Part shown: piece by piece, positions 43,155-56,527 of the stretch
Layout: the number at the start of each line of letters is the position of its first letter
Numbering within the stretch: the first letter of the stretch is position 1
Assembly (NCBI GenBank): GCA_025267735.1
Contig: CM046300.1
Location: 31,753,322 to 31,817,321 of the forward strand
Direction: 5' to 3'
Source of the DNA: Mactra quadrangularis
Lineage: Eukaryota; Mollusca; Bivalvia; Venerida; Mactridae
DNA: 64,000 nucleotides
Notes under the pieces: model-generated
Told to the model about the DNA's origin: nothing
The model's database searches: none
Seen by the model: the letters and a program-made list of their open reading frames with translations, nothing else
Translations under genes and position numbers: made by a program

Positions 43155-43535
43155 GCAAAGCAGAATTATGGCGGCGCCTGATGTATTGTACAATGTTATG
43201 AATAGCTTATTTGTTTTCAATAAATGAAACTTGGTACAAGACGTACAGTGGATACTTTATTTTTAGTCGTTAAATGACTTTTCTGCTGATTAAAGTATCC
43301 AAAACGAGAAAAAGTCGACGTCCTAATCATGTCTACTTCGTAGACATGTTTTTTGGTTAATTGTTCGCTAAATTTAAGTGCACTAAAAACGACTTTGAAT
43401 GATCTTTATAGAACCGTCTCATACTAAATTGACCATCGTCAGAAAATGTTCAAACAAAAAATAAAACATAAAAGAATGTATTGTTGCCTTTAGATGCATC
43501 TTGTGGGCGCCGCCATTTTTGCACTTTGTTGTGGC
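43155..43535. repeat. Possible foldback element with GGCGCC-containing ends
   Basis: CAAAGCAGAATTATGGCGGCGCC near 43158-43180 faces GGCGCCGCCATTTTTGCACTTTG near 43507-43530 as its approximate reverse complement. Near the middle, CATGTCTAC-TTC-GTAGACATG (43328-43348) is a perfect 9-bp stem. The arms between are only weakly complementary. No target duplication was confirmed, so this is a tentative, decayed element. Confidence 0.42.
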
Positions 43536-43927
43536 ATTAGATAAATGATGTACGATTTGTAGTAGACAATCAATTGGTATTCTATTACTGGCATAGTCCA
43601 GTTTATTGAAAGTCCTTTATAACACTTATACTTGACCGTTAACAGTCATCTATCAAGATGAAATCTCAAATCACTGCCTTTCACGAAGAAACCTAACAAT
43701 GTCCACGTATAAGACAGTGCCGATAATACCAGATAGTTTTTTATACGTAAAACAAATCATAAGAGATTAAATAGAGTTTCTAAGTGTTTATCACTTCTTG
43801 TTCACATACATCTGTTGTATTGTTTCAAAAGTCAGCTACTGAACCCACCAGAGTTGCCAAGTATGCGGTGGTGTTGCAGCACATGTATTTGTCGTTACTG
43901 GTAGTTCGTCACTTGACCTTACACTTT

Positions 43928-44695
43928 TAGTATTTTTTACAACATTTAAGTTCTGTTTCGACTTTAATCCTGAGTATCTAGATTTAAATGAGCAAACGTA
44001 AAGTCATCTTGCCAAAGACCTAGTTTTACAAAAGGTCTATATAGCGTTATCGACATACATTAATTTTGCAATAAGGTGCTAGGCATAAAATACGTGTTCA
44101 AAAAGTGTATATATTGTGCTAATGCATAGTGTTTTATGTTTCTTAGAAAACGAAATGCCTGTTTGTCTACTAGTTTTCATTAGACCTTTAAATATCCTAC
44201 ATTGAACAGATGGATGAATAAACTTGGTGATGAATGATCTGATTACACAGATGACACTGTTGTGTATGTGTAGGCCTATTTATCAGAAAACTAACATTGG
44301 AACGTTATTCAAACATAGCTTCAGAACCTTCATATTTGAATAATGTCCAAAGACAACCGGTCCCATGCGATTATTTTGATGAATGAATATTATACAAACT
44401 GTCCGACAGAAGAATTTAAAATACCATTGTGATGAAGTTATTTAACTGTTTTGGCGTCTTCAAACACATTGGAGGAATTTGTGCAGAGAAAATCTGATTT
44501 AATGACTTTTTGCTTTAGCCGTTTAAAATTTGTTAAAAATTCTTCCTTTAATTTCTTTAGGCAAACCGTGATAAAAGTCAGAGTCTTTTTGCAAACAAGG
44601 TTTTAACTTAAAACCAAAAAGGCTACAAAAAACCATTTATATTTCAATTACGTTACCCTTAACACGTTCTTAACACCATCTTTATTAGAATTGTA
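43928..44695 (+). repeat. Interspersed repeat, forward copy
   Basis: This stretch is clearly similar to the reverse complement of 59893-60657. Shared landmarks include GTCTACTAGTTTTCATTAGAC, GATCTGATTACACAGATGACA, TATTATACAAACTGTCCGAC and CAATTACGTTACCC, all in the same relative order. No terminal repeats or coding sequence were recognised, so the class is unknown. It could be a non-autonomous DNA transposon or a LINE fragment. Confidence 0.72.
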
Positions 44696-44777
44696 GCAGA
44701 ATAGTGTAACTATGTTGTGATTCCATATAATATAGCTACAGAAATTTTATTAAATTTGTGGCATTGTATATGTAAAC

Positions 44778-45005
44778 ATGTATATATCATTGTCATGTTA
44801 AGTAAAAAGATGCGCGGACGATATTTTGAAAACATCATATCGTTGTACATATCATTGTCATGTTTAGTATAGAGGTGCTCAAACTTTGTTTATATATTAT
44901 TGTTATGTTAAATGCGCGAAACATCATATCTTTGTATATATCATTGTCATGTTAAGTATAGAGGTGAGCAAACTTTGAATATATCGTTGTTATGTTAAGT
45001 GCGCG
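44778..45005 (+). repeat. Small minisatellite
   Basis: TATCATTGTCATGTTAAGTA-like blocks recur near 44782, 44843, 44893, 44938 and 44984. They alternate with GTGCTCAAACTTTG/GTGAGCAAACTTTG (from about 44873 and 44963) and with GCGCGGACGATATTTTG/GCGCGAGCGATATTTTG (from about 44812 and 45001). The composite period is roughly 90-105 bp with internal variants. Confidence 0.7.
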
Positions 45006-45009
45006 AGCG

Positions 45010-47050
45010 ATATTTTGTAAGCATTTAAAAGGTTATTTGATGATCATAGAAGTGTTAGTGATGAAATTTATGCTAAGCTCGTTAGTATTATATCTCTGTT
45101 AATATTATTATTGCTTTAAATGATCATCATACATTGAATACCTAATAACAGAATATAACTGGACCTACATGTATCACATCGAAATTTCATATCTTACAAA
45201 CAACGTTATTGGGATATGTCTGACTTAAACCACTGCTTTTCACGTTTATTTTAATTAGTTTTAACTAAACACATACACTTTTTAATGCTTGGTATTACAT
45301 TAAAATAGTTGTATGTACTATTGCTTTTTTCTGATCTACAAAAGCTCTGTACGAGTTCATACTAAACTTACTAGATTTAACTTTCAAGAAACTTATTTTC
45401 TCAAAAGACCATCGTTCCTATCTTTCGTCAACATAAAACATATGAGTGGCAATATTCGGTATCCTTCAAAAGGTCACATATTCAGATCATAGAAGTGTTT
45501 TCCAATAATAAAAATATTTTCCTAAAATTTTGAACTCTTATCCCCAGTGTTTCAGGTGAGGGATCAAGTGCAATGAAATAAAAGCCTAAAATAATTGATA
45601 GGTCAAAAATTTGATAATTTTCTTGTCTTAAACATGAACTAAAAGGACCTTTTGAAGTTGTTCATGTTTGTAGAGAGATACTCACTAACCATTTAGACGG
45701 TAAATGGGTTCGATAAATAAGTAACGTAGACATTATAATCAAATATACTTAAATGATATTATACAAAGCCTATTGAGTCAGTTTCTTTAAACATTTCATC
45801 TTTAATTAAGATGAAATGTCACAAACCGATGACTTTAATCAAAGTGTTTGCAAATTCGATTCTTAAATACGTCCATCAAACAAAAGTACTTGAGTTTGTA
45901 GTCTGATCCTTTCGTACTGAAACCTTGTATTTTTTACATGTAGCAAAGTGTAATGAACTACCGCGAGTCATGTTGGATGATATACCTCTAAGCTGTAAAT
46001 GTCCACGATGTTGGATGAAGTATGTCCTAATGTCAGACAAGTTGTATATGTATTATGTATTCATAAAGCTCATGTTTGAATTCTGATTTTACATTAATGA
46101 CACTGAAAAATTGATAATATTATAGTTTAATGTAAAAATGCATATTACACATTTTGGTCATATAATATGCTTTGCTCTGTTTGCATGTCAAACTTGTGTA
46201 TTGTCCACTTATACTTTTTGTAAAAAGAAAAAACGTTGGTGATAAAAAGTTGCATAATACATTTCGAGTAGATACTAATTTTTAATCGTATAGAAGAACG
46301 ATTAACTGCGCTCTTCAAATCTTTAATTTATTATCTTGTAGTTCAACAAAAGCCTATAAGTATACCATTTTAAAAGTATATAGTCAGACTAAAAGTACAT
46401 GATATTTGATATTGTATGCCAATCATAAAATGCAATATGGTACATTTTAGTCAAATACTTTACATCTAAGTCGTGTTTTGAAATTGCAACAAGAGTATCA
46501 GTTCAAATCACAGAACATGGTAACTTCAATCGAGTCATAAAACAGATAGTTCAGCTATGGAACTATTAGCAAGAAAAATGAAGGGAGAAAAAATGACTAT
46601 AATTTTAGAGTTATTGTTCTCTGTGAATTGTCATTTCAATCTTGAAAGATATCATTTCAGTTGGAAAAGTTTGGAAAATGTTCAAACATCCGAATGGCAT
46701 GTTATTATTATTCCGCTTTAAATAGAAGGTTTCTCTCTATTGAAAAATAAAACCCTTTAAATAATTCACTCATGCAACGTTTAAGACAGATTTGATCGTA
46801 CTAAATTTTTAACAATGTCTGGTTTTTGTTTTGCTTGAACATTTGATACAACTGACATAGCGCAGATCTAATATTAATCAGTACTGTGCGTCTATTATTG
46901 GTTAATTTCTAGTAAGGTAGAGGAATATTGACACAGCCTGTGACTTAATGTTTAATTCCATAGAATAGACGTTTAAAGAAGAATTAACAGAGTGGTTAAA
47001 TATGTATTATGTAATCGTATTGTATATACATTGTCTTTTGACGTCAATAC
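45010..47050. other. Intron 1: nothing specific
   Basis: AT-rich sequence. About 45715-45800 (GTAACGTAGACATTATAATC...) resembles 52180-52265 (GTAACGTAGACATAATAATT...), so an old duplicated or interspersed segment is likely here. Confidence 0.45.
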
Positions 47051-47054
47051 TGAA

Positions 47055-47855
47055 TCCGTCTAGAGTGCATATGTAAACATTATCAGAAAAGATTTATCTT
47101 TCAGGCAATATTTTATTCTATATAAAAGATAAATTGTTAACATATCAGAAATATGACAGATTTTAGAGTAAGAAGCAACACACTCCATTCATCACAATAT
47201 CACTGCCATCAAAACAAGATATATACCATTGTATGTAAATCTACATGAATAAAATAATGACGCAAATATAGTTGATGTCACGTTATATTAACAATCATAA
47301 TATCAGCAGAAAGTAAATTAGCTCTATAGCTTCTCTGATTATGAATCGAAGAGATAATGCTTCGAAGGATTCGTTGAGATCATGAAAGCTTCCTGGTGTT
47401 TGGTCATGAAATATTTCTACCGTCTTTCTTCCGCCTACAAGAAAATGTTGTCAATCCTTTAGGAAAGGTTGTGCTTAGTACAAGCGTGTGTCCAGAGATC
47501 TATGCCTATGTTACAGAGACCGTTATAACGACAACTTATGACCTCAATATGACTTGAAAATATTACTTTGCACAACTATTGAAAAACTCAGGTTATAACT
47601 TCATCTCAGTTTGTACATATCTTCATATCACAGCGCTAATTGCAGACTCCAGTTTTATAGTTTTATATTGTTTACATAGAACTAAGACGTTAAACTCAGG
47701 CTTTATATAAACTTGGAATTTAATAATAATTTATTGAAGGATTTCGTGAGCCACTATGTCTCACACAAAGGTCATTAACAATTCCAACGCAAATGTCAAA
47801 AGTGAAAAGCTGTCCCGTCTAGCTTTTTTGTCTCTAGTTTGCTAATTTACAGCCA
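47055..47855 (+). repeat. Direct duplication, copy A
   Basis: Matches 48605-49465 in the same orientation. Shared text includes CATATCAGAAATATGAC, ACACACTCCATTCATCACAA (from 47178 and 48729) and GCTGTCCCGTCTAGCTTTTTT (from 47809 and 49421). The offset is about 1.55-1.61 kb. No conserved reading frame is evident across the two copies. Confidence 0.75.
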
Positions 47856-48604
47856 ACGTCAGTGGCCAGTGGCATTATGGTGGACAAAGAAAAAACAATC
47901 ACGTGAATAAATGATTCATGTATCATTGTTTTATATCGCTACATCTTTGAGCAATTACTTATTGGATACAGTTACAGTCACAATAGACAATTTTAAAGAC
48001 TATATAAAGAAAGAATATTTGTACAAATCATGTCATGAATTTGAATCGGGTGCCATTAGATGAGAGATGCCACGACTTTAAGAAATGTACACATGTAACA
48101 AAGTTTCAGTTTCTAAAATATATACCTACAAAAGCTACAAAAAAAGAAAACTCCAACCCAATACTGCAACCAATAAGTAGGTTATCCTTCTATACCAGAG
48201 TTAGATAAAGCAATGTTTTATAGATTGAAGTATGAGTATCGGTAAATCTTAATACCGAAATAAGATAAGAAGTACGTCGAGAATAACATTAACATACGGT
48301 TGAGTATATGTAATTGTTTTCCATTTATATCTTGTTGTGGCATAAGATAAATGATGTACAATTTGTTTGTTATTGATTGGTCTTTCATTATTGGCATTGG
48401 TCAGTATGTTTCAAGCCTTTGATTAGTATTGAAATTGTAAACTTTACTGGTAAACCATCATTCATAACTTTGATCAAAGCAAGTAATAGTAACCAGTTCA
48501 ACTTCAAAAATTTGTACGTTCATATATTAAACATTCCTTGAAATATTTAACGTTAAATATTGAAGCATTCATTTTCTTTCTTTATGAAGTGCATTTGATA
48601 CAAT

Positions 48605-49465
48605 ATCTGTCTAGAATGCATATGTTGACAAATTCAAGTAAGATTTATCTTCCAGGCAATGTTTTATTCTATATTAAAGATAAATTATTAACATATCAGA
48701 AATATGACGGATCTTGGAGAAGGAAGAAACACACTCCATTCATCACAATAACAATGTCATCAAAACAAGATCTACATCAATGACGCAAGTATAGTCCGTA
48801 CCACATTTTATTACAAAACACAATACCAGGAACCGACCTGTATGCTCTATATAGCGTGTCTGATTATCAATCCAGTAGTCGTAGATTCGAAAACCGGATG
48901 CGATCATCTAAGTTTATATTACTTTCCTTAATATCAGGAACAAGTAAGTAAGCTCTGTAGCTAGTCTGATTATAAATCAAGGACTAAAATGTTCGAGGAG
49001 TTGCCGAGCTTAACAAAGTTTAGAGTTTGGTAATGAAATATATCAGCAGTCCTTTTCCGTCTATTAAATTACATTTGCCTAATTAGGGAGCATATGTTCT
49101 TCGTACTATGTTAAAAGCTTCAGACTGGATATCTTGGCTTATCCAAGGACTATGAGTTGGACGACCTACCGACGCAATATGACTGGAGAAAAATTTGTAT
49201 AACAGATATCAGGTAATCATCTCATCTCGGTTTATACATATTGTCAGTATAAGACTGTTCCTTTATAATACCGGTTCCATACCAACATATAGTTTACTTA
49301 ATACATTGACGACATCTTATCTTATTGGACACTATAAATGATTAATCGAATGATTTCGCGAACCAGTGTCCCACACGAAGGTCCATTATAAACAATTTCA
49401 ACGCTAATGTCAAACATGAAAGCTGTCCCGTCTAGCTTTTTTGTCATTATTTTTGCTAGAATTGC
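48605..49465 (+). repeat. Direct duplication, copy B
   Basis: Partner of the 47.06-47.86 kb copy. The left part (48605-48790) is the best preserved. The middle diverges, and the right end returns to high similarity around AAAGCTGTCCCGTCTAGC. Upstream, TTGTTGTGGCATAAGATAAA near 48334 also resembles TTGTTGTGGCATTAGATAAA near 43529, so this region has been duplicated more than once. Confidence 0.72.
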
Positions 49466-49469
49466 TTTT

Positions 49470-52400
49470 TCACACGATGTTATAAGTAACTCTTAGATTC
49501 TGCTAAACACGAACACCGTTATAATCACAGACGAGTTCAACTGTTTAACATTACTAGAACGTCTATATTCAGACGGCATGTAGAGATATTTCTAATAAAC
49601 TTCAAGTTATTTAATGAGAAAGCGATTTACTGTAACCTATATTAGAAGCACAACGCTGAACTTCATAGCAATCTTTCATAAAATCTAATCAAAGCTGCCA
49701 TTGAGAAGCTAGAAAAATGCAATAGATGTCTCAACCGAGTCACTGTAAGGTTGTTTAATCACACAGATATTACTTGTAGGGCATTGACAAGGGACGACCG
49801 TCTGATAATTATCTATTTAAAGGTCTAATTGAACATGTGGTTTGGACAAGAATTGTATAGAAATTGCATTGTCTATGAATCGCGTTTCTTACTTAAAGCA
49901 ACATGACACAATAAAGTTTGACAAAGCAAATCCCCATCACCATTATAAATAATTCATTTAATAATTTTTAATATCGCTTAAATGTTTGCAATGAGGCATT
50001 TCTTGCTGCGTGGAACATTGCAATATTAATTTTATATAATGTCACGTATTTTAAGATATTATCTGAAAATAAATATCATTACAAGTATAATATCAATCTT
50101 TGAATGCTTTAAATGGTGTCAAACGAACTGGTTTCATAAGTGACTGCATCAAATTGTTACAGAATTATTAAACAGTGTTTCTATATAGATTAAACCCTCC
50201 ATGTCTATTTCGTAAATTGTAATTAACGTAAATTCACGAACAAGCAAGTGCTACTCGTATAATAGTATATACTTCTATGACATGCTCAATTGTGCATCGT
50301 GGTATCTCTTAAACTAGCTTTATTTGTTATGTGTGAACTTTTATTACATAATTGCAAAACAATTCAATTCCAATACTTACTATCACAATACATATAATTC
50401 GTTCGCATTATTCTGATTTCAGAAACGAAGCCACATAATGAAGTCATTTCTAAAAAGCTTTGTTGACATTTACAAAAAGTGTTTCTTTCTTTATCCCATT
50501 GACGTAATAAAAATAAATAACTTTTATAAAAAAAGTATTTAAGTGTAAACTTAATTAATTAGCTTGAAACCTTAATTTTGGATAGTATTAATGTTGTTAA
50601 GGTTTTTATTCTTGGTATCTAAGTATATCTCTAAATTAATTGTTTAGTTTAAAGTAATAAGGTGTTATCAATTTCAGTTCTATTGTCTACACTTAAAGCA
50701 ATCGTTACAGCTATTTTTCAATAAAACGATAAAAAACGCTGAGGGAATTTATATGAGGAAAATAGCATTAGGTAAAGTAGTTTCTTATAAAATCTAAGCT
50801 ATAATGATTGATACATATTATTTGGTCTTCTATATATTATATATGTACAAGAATAAAGTCTGAGAAAATGTCCTCATTATGTCAGATTAAATAGATTCTC
50901 TAAGAAATATGTATAATGGTTTCATTATTTTCTAATTCTTTGTTACTAAACCTTTTTATGCACGATTTTCAAAGTAGTTAAGTCTATTTTATCGTGTGGC
51001 ATTTTAGACGTATTACTTTAGTCTTTGTGTTCTCATGAAGCACCACAAACGTAATTGAAAAAAAAACTGTTTCATTAAAAAGCAAGCTTACTTTTTACCA
51101 TATAAAATGAATAGCATTTTTATCAATGATGAGGTAAACACATTGAACGAAATCAATCATAATTTATTTTCTATTCATATAAATACAATGTTCTAAGGAA
51201 ATAATTAAACTGTGCACGTATCATTGTATGTAATATATGTAAGATGCTATAAAGTAATATGTAATCACAACTAACTCAAGGTTAGATAAGTATACCGTAA
51301 AATGGGATAAATACTGTGCAACAGGCCTTATCGATTATAGCTGCAGAAAGAAATCTTCAGTACCTTAATGGCGGACGGATCACGTGACCACAAACATGGC
51401 GGTGGTCTAAATTTCATTTCTGGGACTGTCTATTGTAACGTAGTGCTATGACTGTGAGAAATCTTAAATCAAGCAGTAATTCGTACAAAGTTGTTTAATA
51501 TCGTAACAAATTATTCGCTGTTAAATATGACAATTCCTGCATCGTTGATAAAAGAAACGTTTATCACACTGTTTATCCTTATAATATTGCTATGCGTGCC
51601 TTAGTTTTTAAGCCATAAAAATAACCTATATATAATACAACTTGCAAGTTCACATAAAAGTGTATCAAATAATTTTAATGCCATGTCAAGCGTATTTTCC
51701 AATCTCCTACTTCTGATAACATAGTGATGATACATTGTATATGCTTTTTTGTTTAAGACTCGAAAGAACTAAACATGGAAGCAATTGATTTGAATGCATA
51801 AAATGCAGTTTACCATCTCTCTGTGTGAATGTGTTTCATTGTACTTTGTAATGGATCGTTGACATGTGGCTGTAAGTGCTAGTGCTATAGTGCAAATGCA
51901 ACAAAATCCCATAGGACATCGCACCAATACAATTTTAGTTCACATTGAAGCGTGTGTAAGATTCTATTTAAGTATATGAAATCCTCACCATGAACTCTTC
52001 GTATTAAGCATCTCTGGTGAGCATTGTAGTGTCATTACAACAATATTGTCATGCTAATACCCGCTATGAGCTACTCCTAGTAATACGTTACAATATTTTT
52101 TTCTCTTTGAAGATTTAATAAACGGTTTTAAGGGCATTTTTTAAAAGAACATTATGACTGTGTCTTTGTTCGATTTATACGTAACGTAGACATAATAATT
52201 AAATATATTTAATTTGATATTTCACAAAGCCAGCTGAGTTGGCACGGTTTAAATATTTCAATCGGTAATGATGATTTAGTTTCATGAACTGGTGTTAAAC
52301 AAGGCATCGGCAAAATATATGTTTGTTTTCTTTATATAGTACGAATATTGAGAAGAGATGTGGCGTTTAATCAACTAGTTATGTGTGTAAAAGTTTGGTT

Positions 52401-54950
52401 TATAGGTTATCCCTTAGTTGAAAAAGTACATGTACTAGCATGTAATTAGATTGATAAACATTTTGTATTTTCAAAGAGTTCGTATGATTGCCTTGTTACA
52501 GAAATGATTCTTTGACATTGCTTTTATATTGTTAAACAGTATCATACTATCATTATGTGTAGTGCAGTGTTTGAATATACTACTTCACAAAATTGTGTCA
52601 ACTGTTACGCTTCTAATAATGCAAATGACAAGAGTTTTTAAAATTTTCACAAATTTTCTACATCCTAATAGATCCTAAAATGATTATAAACTGTCCACAT
52701 CACATCTGTTATTGTTCTGTAAATCCCTCTGGTACATGTACACTAACCATCTTAAAAGCCATGTAAACAATACATAACATGCCCGGTTAATAAAATATGC
52801 CAACCTTTATTTGTTATATGGCATAACGGTTATTCCCAAGTACCCAACAACTGCGTCGAGCGTGCATATCGCAATTACAGTACCAGTAAAAAACATCAAA
52901 AAAAAGTTTTAATCGGCCATTTTAAAAAAGGAAACAGGAAAAGAACAGCGGTGTATAATCTTTGACTATTATTATCTGTTTATTATTATTCCGAACTCGA
53001 CAGTCATTATTTCACCCAAAATTGATTGGAAAAAGTTCAAACCGTTCAATGACATGTTTTTATTCCCTTTAAGCCAAAAACGTATCTGCTTTCCTGGAGT
53101 TAAAATGTTTCCTTGAAACATTTCTTTGACATTTTGTATATTCAGTCTCTTGATTAAGAATCGCACTTATTTTACATTTTACCCGAACAAAACACATTTG
53201 TTTATGTTAAAGGAATTATATTTAATATTCAATTTGCAATTTCTTAAAATAATGCCAATCAAAAGCACACCATGTGTGTAGTTATATAAATTAGAAAATT
53301 ATACTGAAATAATGCGCCTACGATGCTACATTAATGTTCAAAATATTCTCTGCAAATATATAATTATGCAAAAATGCATAAACAATCATCAACATAATTA
53401 CAAGCGAAGTGACAAATTAGAGAGGCAATCAGCTGATGATAACAGTTTCTATACCGTAAATTAGTTCTATATTGAATAATCAACTTACCAAGTCGTTAGC
53501 TTCGTCACCACACTTCTAGTCTTAACTCTTACAAACGGTTTCACGGAAGAAAACGTTCAAGTTATAAAACTAAATCATCATGTACGTTGATATTGAAAAC
53601 TTGTTCGCATTTTTAAAGAATTCAAAAAGATTAATAACGTATAAAAACCACTTTGTCATTTTACTGTTCCATCTTTCCTTGAGTCTTTAATGCATAAGTT
53701 GCCCTATCTGAATTACAGCTCAGTTGAAATGTGGACTTTGGTACTTAATACCAGCCTTTAAGATACCAGTTTCTGGTGATGAGGCAATATATCTCATCAG
53801 ATTATCACCTAACTCTGTCATAACATTGACGCAGTGGTACATTAACATGGTCAATTTCGAATTCAGTGTTGAAAACCTGGTCTAAAATTTATGAAAATCC
53901 GCCACTTATTCTAATAATTTCTATTATAACTATATCTTTATAGCATTTGGCAGGAACCCACGCCTTCTCAAATTATAAACTCAACACAACCCCATTGAAC
54001 TATAACATTTAACCGAATTCAATGCATTTAAGAGCTTTGATTTTGCACTAATCAAATATTTGACATCGTTAATAATATATCTATCAAATTGATGTAAAAC
54101 AGAATATTATAATACGTGAACATATTCACAGATAACTAGTTTCAATGCTACAGTAACTTAATAGTAGAGTTTGAACGAACCTTCAGATATTTAACACGTC
54201 CTTGTTTGTGAAATGCTTTAAATAATTTATAACAAAACATAACAGCAGGCAGGCTTGACATCTAGAAGAGAAGAATATTTATAAATATTTTTTTAAATCA
54301 ATGTTCAGAGGCCACTAAATATCACTGCTAGCCCAAACTGTGAATTCTAATAAAACTATCATGTTTGTCTGTGCTTTGTAACAAGTAAATCAGGCTGTTC
54401 ATGCTGAATCACACAATTTTATTTTCATTTAATGATTATCATGTTATGACATTTACTTTGTTCGTGATGACAGTTTTTAACATGTGGACTCAGACGTGTG
54501 GTCATTAGCAAGAAGAATATCTTTAGGAAGCGTCAATAATTCTGCAAAAATACCTCCGTGGTAGTTTAGTTGACATTTAAGTGTTTGCTCAAGACATTTT
54601 TGAAGCAAAAATTGTTTTAAATAGAGCATTGGATATTTATAGACTAAAAGCCAAAGAAGTGTGTTTTATATAGGCAATAAACCAGAAATAGTTTGGCCTC
54701 ATGCATATTTAATATACGTGTACATCACTTTGATATAAATTTCGTGTTTTTACAAAAGTATTCAGGTATAAAGTCTTAGAATATGACCTCAATGTGTCAG
54801 ATTTAATAGATTCTTCAGGAATCATTTTTATTTTAATCTTCTTCTCTGCTAGCGTGCAGTTTAGGATTACCAGTAGTCTTCTGCGTTTTTAAAGAGATTT
54901 TTAGATTCACTGAAATACAAAAATACCTTATTCTGTACCGTGAAAGATAT
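49470..54950. other. Intron 1: AT-rich, old duplicates only
   Basis: No gene, RNA or intact element was recognised. About 50850-50920 (AAAGTCTGAGAAAATGTCCTC...) resembles 54770-54835 (AAAGTCTTAGAATATGACCTC...), and 52180-52265 resembles 45715-45800. These are remnants of older repeats. Confidence 0.45.
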
Positions 54951-54953
54951 GTA

Positions 54954-55527
54954 TGTTACAGGGAATGTGTGTAACCAGGGATTTCATGTAGTCCCTAACC
55001 AACTCAGGGAATTCATGTAATCCCTGGTGATTTTAGGGAATACGTGAAATCCCTGCTTTCACTAGGGATTACATGAAATCCCTAAAGTATTATTTTATTT
55101 TTACTCAAATTCCCTGACTCGATTGCTGATCAGGGAATGTGTGTAACCAGGGATTTCACGTTATCCCTCACCAAGTTAGGGAATTCACGTAATTCACGAA
55201 CAAAAAGGTTTATACCTATGCTTTAAAAACCCAAGCTATAATACTATAATTGCATCCCCATAACAAAAGTATCGATGCATAACAGTGAAAAAATCAAATA
55301 AGTAAAAACCTTACAGCACAATGAATCATATTTTACATTAAAATCAATATTTTGGTTAGGGAATATGTGTAAAAATTGAAAAGAAAATCAGGGAATACGT
55401 GAAATCCATAGAATATTTTAGGGTTTACATGTATTACCTGACGGAATTTTACATGGTTGGGGATGACATAAAATCCCTAAATTTCAGGATTACATGAAAT
55501 CCCTGGTTACACACATTCCCTGTAACA
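54954..55527. mobile_element. 574-bp MITE with 37-bp perfect inverted ends and internal GGGAAT/ATCCCT repeats
   Basis: The left end 54954-54990 (TGTTACAGGGAATGTGTG...) is a perfect reverse complement of 55491-55527. TA flanks both ends (54952-54953 and 55528-55529). Inside are many short copies of AGGGAATNNNTGTGTAACC and CAGGGATTTCACGT-type text in both orientations. One is a second near-copy of the left end at about 55132-55170. The centre (about 55200-55350) is ordinary AT-rich DNA. No transposase is encoded. Confidence 0.85.
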
Positions 55528-55939
55528 TATACACGTTCAATAACTTGCTTATGACATACAAGGATATATATTGAAAGATTTATTTGATCTTTTTAACTGC
55601 TATTTATTGTGATGGTTAATGGTTAAACGAGATAGACACTAGGAAAACAAATCCACATTCAATTAATTCAATGATTTGTTTATGATTCTTCAATAAAATG
55701 ATACATCGCGATATAACCATTCTGTGTTGATGCGCCACAAAACCTAAATTAAATGATATATATATTTATAACTAATGCATAAGTATGACATTTTGTCACG
55801 AAAACTATCAGTTAAAGCGCAATTGAGATTTAATTTAGTTTCTAGAAGCTCTTTTCGAAAATGTTCGTCTTTAATTTTTAACGTGTTTTCTATACTTTAA
55901 CATCATTACATACAAAACTATAGATTTCCCTTTACTATA

Positions 55940-56221
55940 ATATCATTAATGCTAAGCCATATATTAGAAGTAGAAGTAGGACGTGGAAATAAAGAGCCAC
56001 GAGAGGAACGTAACTGTAAATTGTGTGAAAATTTAGAGGATGAATTTCATTATATATTAGAATGTAAATTGTACTTAGCTTAAGAAAAAATATATACATT
56101 GTTACTTATAGAAACGTCCAAATATACGGAAATTTATAGAACTCATCTATCGATTCTAATACTCGTATAATTCAAAACTTAGCTGTTCATATTTACAAAA
56201 GTTTTATATTACGAGACAGCG
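55940..56221 (+). pseudogene. LINE reverse-transcriptase ORF, decayed C-terminal fragment
   Basis: The frame from 55964 reads LEVEVGRGNKEPREERNCKL and on to a stop at 56081-56083. It contains C-x2-C-x7-H-x4-C, the zinc-knuckle-like motif found at the C-terminus of many non-LTR retrotransposon polyproteins. Beyond the stop, the frame continues with TLLLIETSKYTEIYRTHLS. After a frameshift near 56155 it reads SNTRIIQNLAVHIYKSF, again typical of this region. The rest of the ORF is missing upstream. At least one stop and one frameshift make it dead. Confidence 0.75.
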
Positions 56222-56230
56222 TTGTATATA

Positions 56231-56527
56231 GGAGCAGTAGTCCAGTGGTAGGACGCGCGCTTAGGGATCGATAGGTTCCGGATTCGAACCCCACCAGGGG
56301 CACTGCTAATTTCATTGAGCAAGAAATTTATCTGCGATTGCTTCACTTCACCCAGGTGTAAACAGATACCAGCGAGGGTGGTATTATTCCATTTCGCCTA
56401 AGTGTCAGCTGCACTAAGCGGAGTTAAAAGACTCCCCAGGGATATTTATAGATAAATACCAGTAGCCCGATGACCCGGGGTAATAGCTGTAAAGACGGTG
56501 AACGTGCATAAGCATGAAACTTAGACT
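56231..56527 (+). mobile_element. tRNA-derived SINE, copy 3 (different family), inserted in the LINE 3' end
   Basis: The head starts near GGAGCAGTAGTCCAGTGGTA (56231-56250), which includes box A. Box B GGATTCGAACC is at 56280-56290. A body of about 230 bp follows and ends near CATGAAACTTAGACTATAC. Its orientation and body differ from the other three SINEs here. It lies between the broken LINE ORF end and a LINE-like 3' UTR, so it probably jumped into the LINE. No clear target duplication was seen. Confidence 0.72.

Noticed and set aside
43328..43348. Histone-type or regulatory RNA stem-loop
   Set aside because: A 9-bp palindrome with no consensus match to a histone stem-loop; best explained as part of a possible foldback element.
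56231..56305. tRNA gene on the plus strand
   Set aside because: Box A and B are recognisable but no full cloverleaf forms, and a SINE body follows directly.
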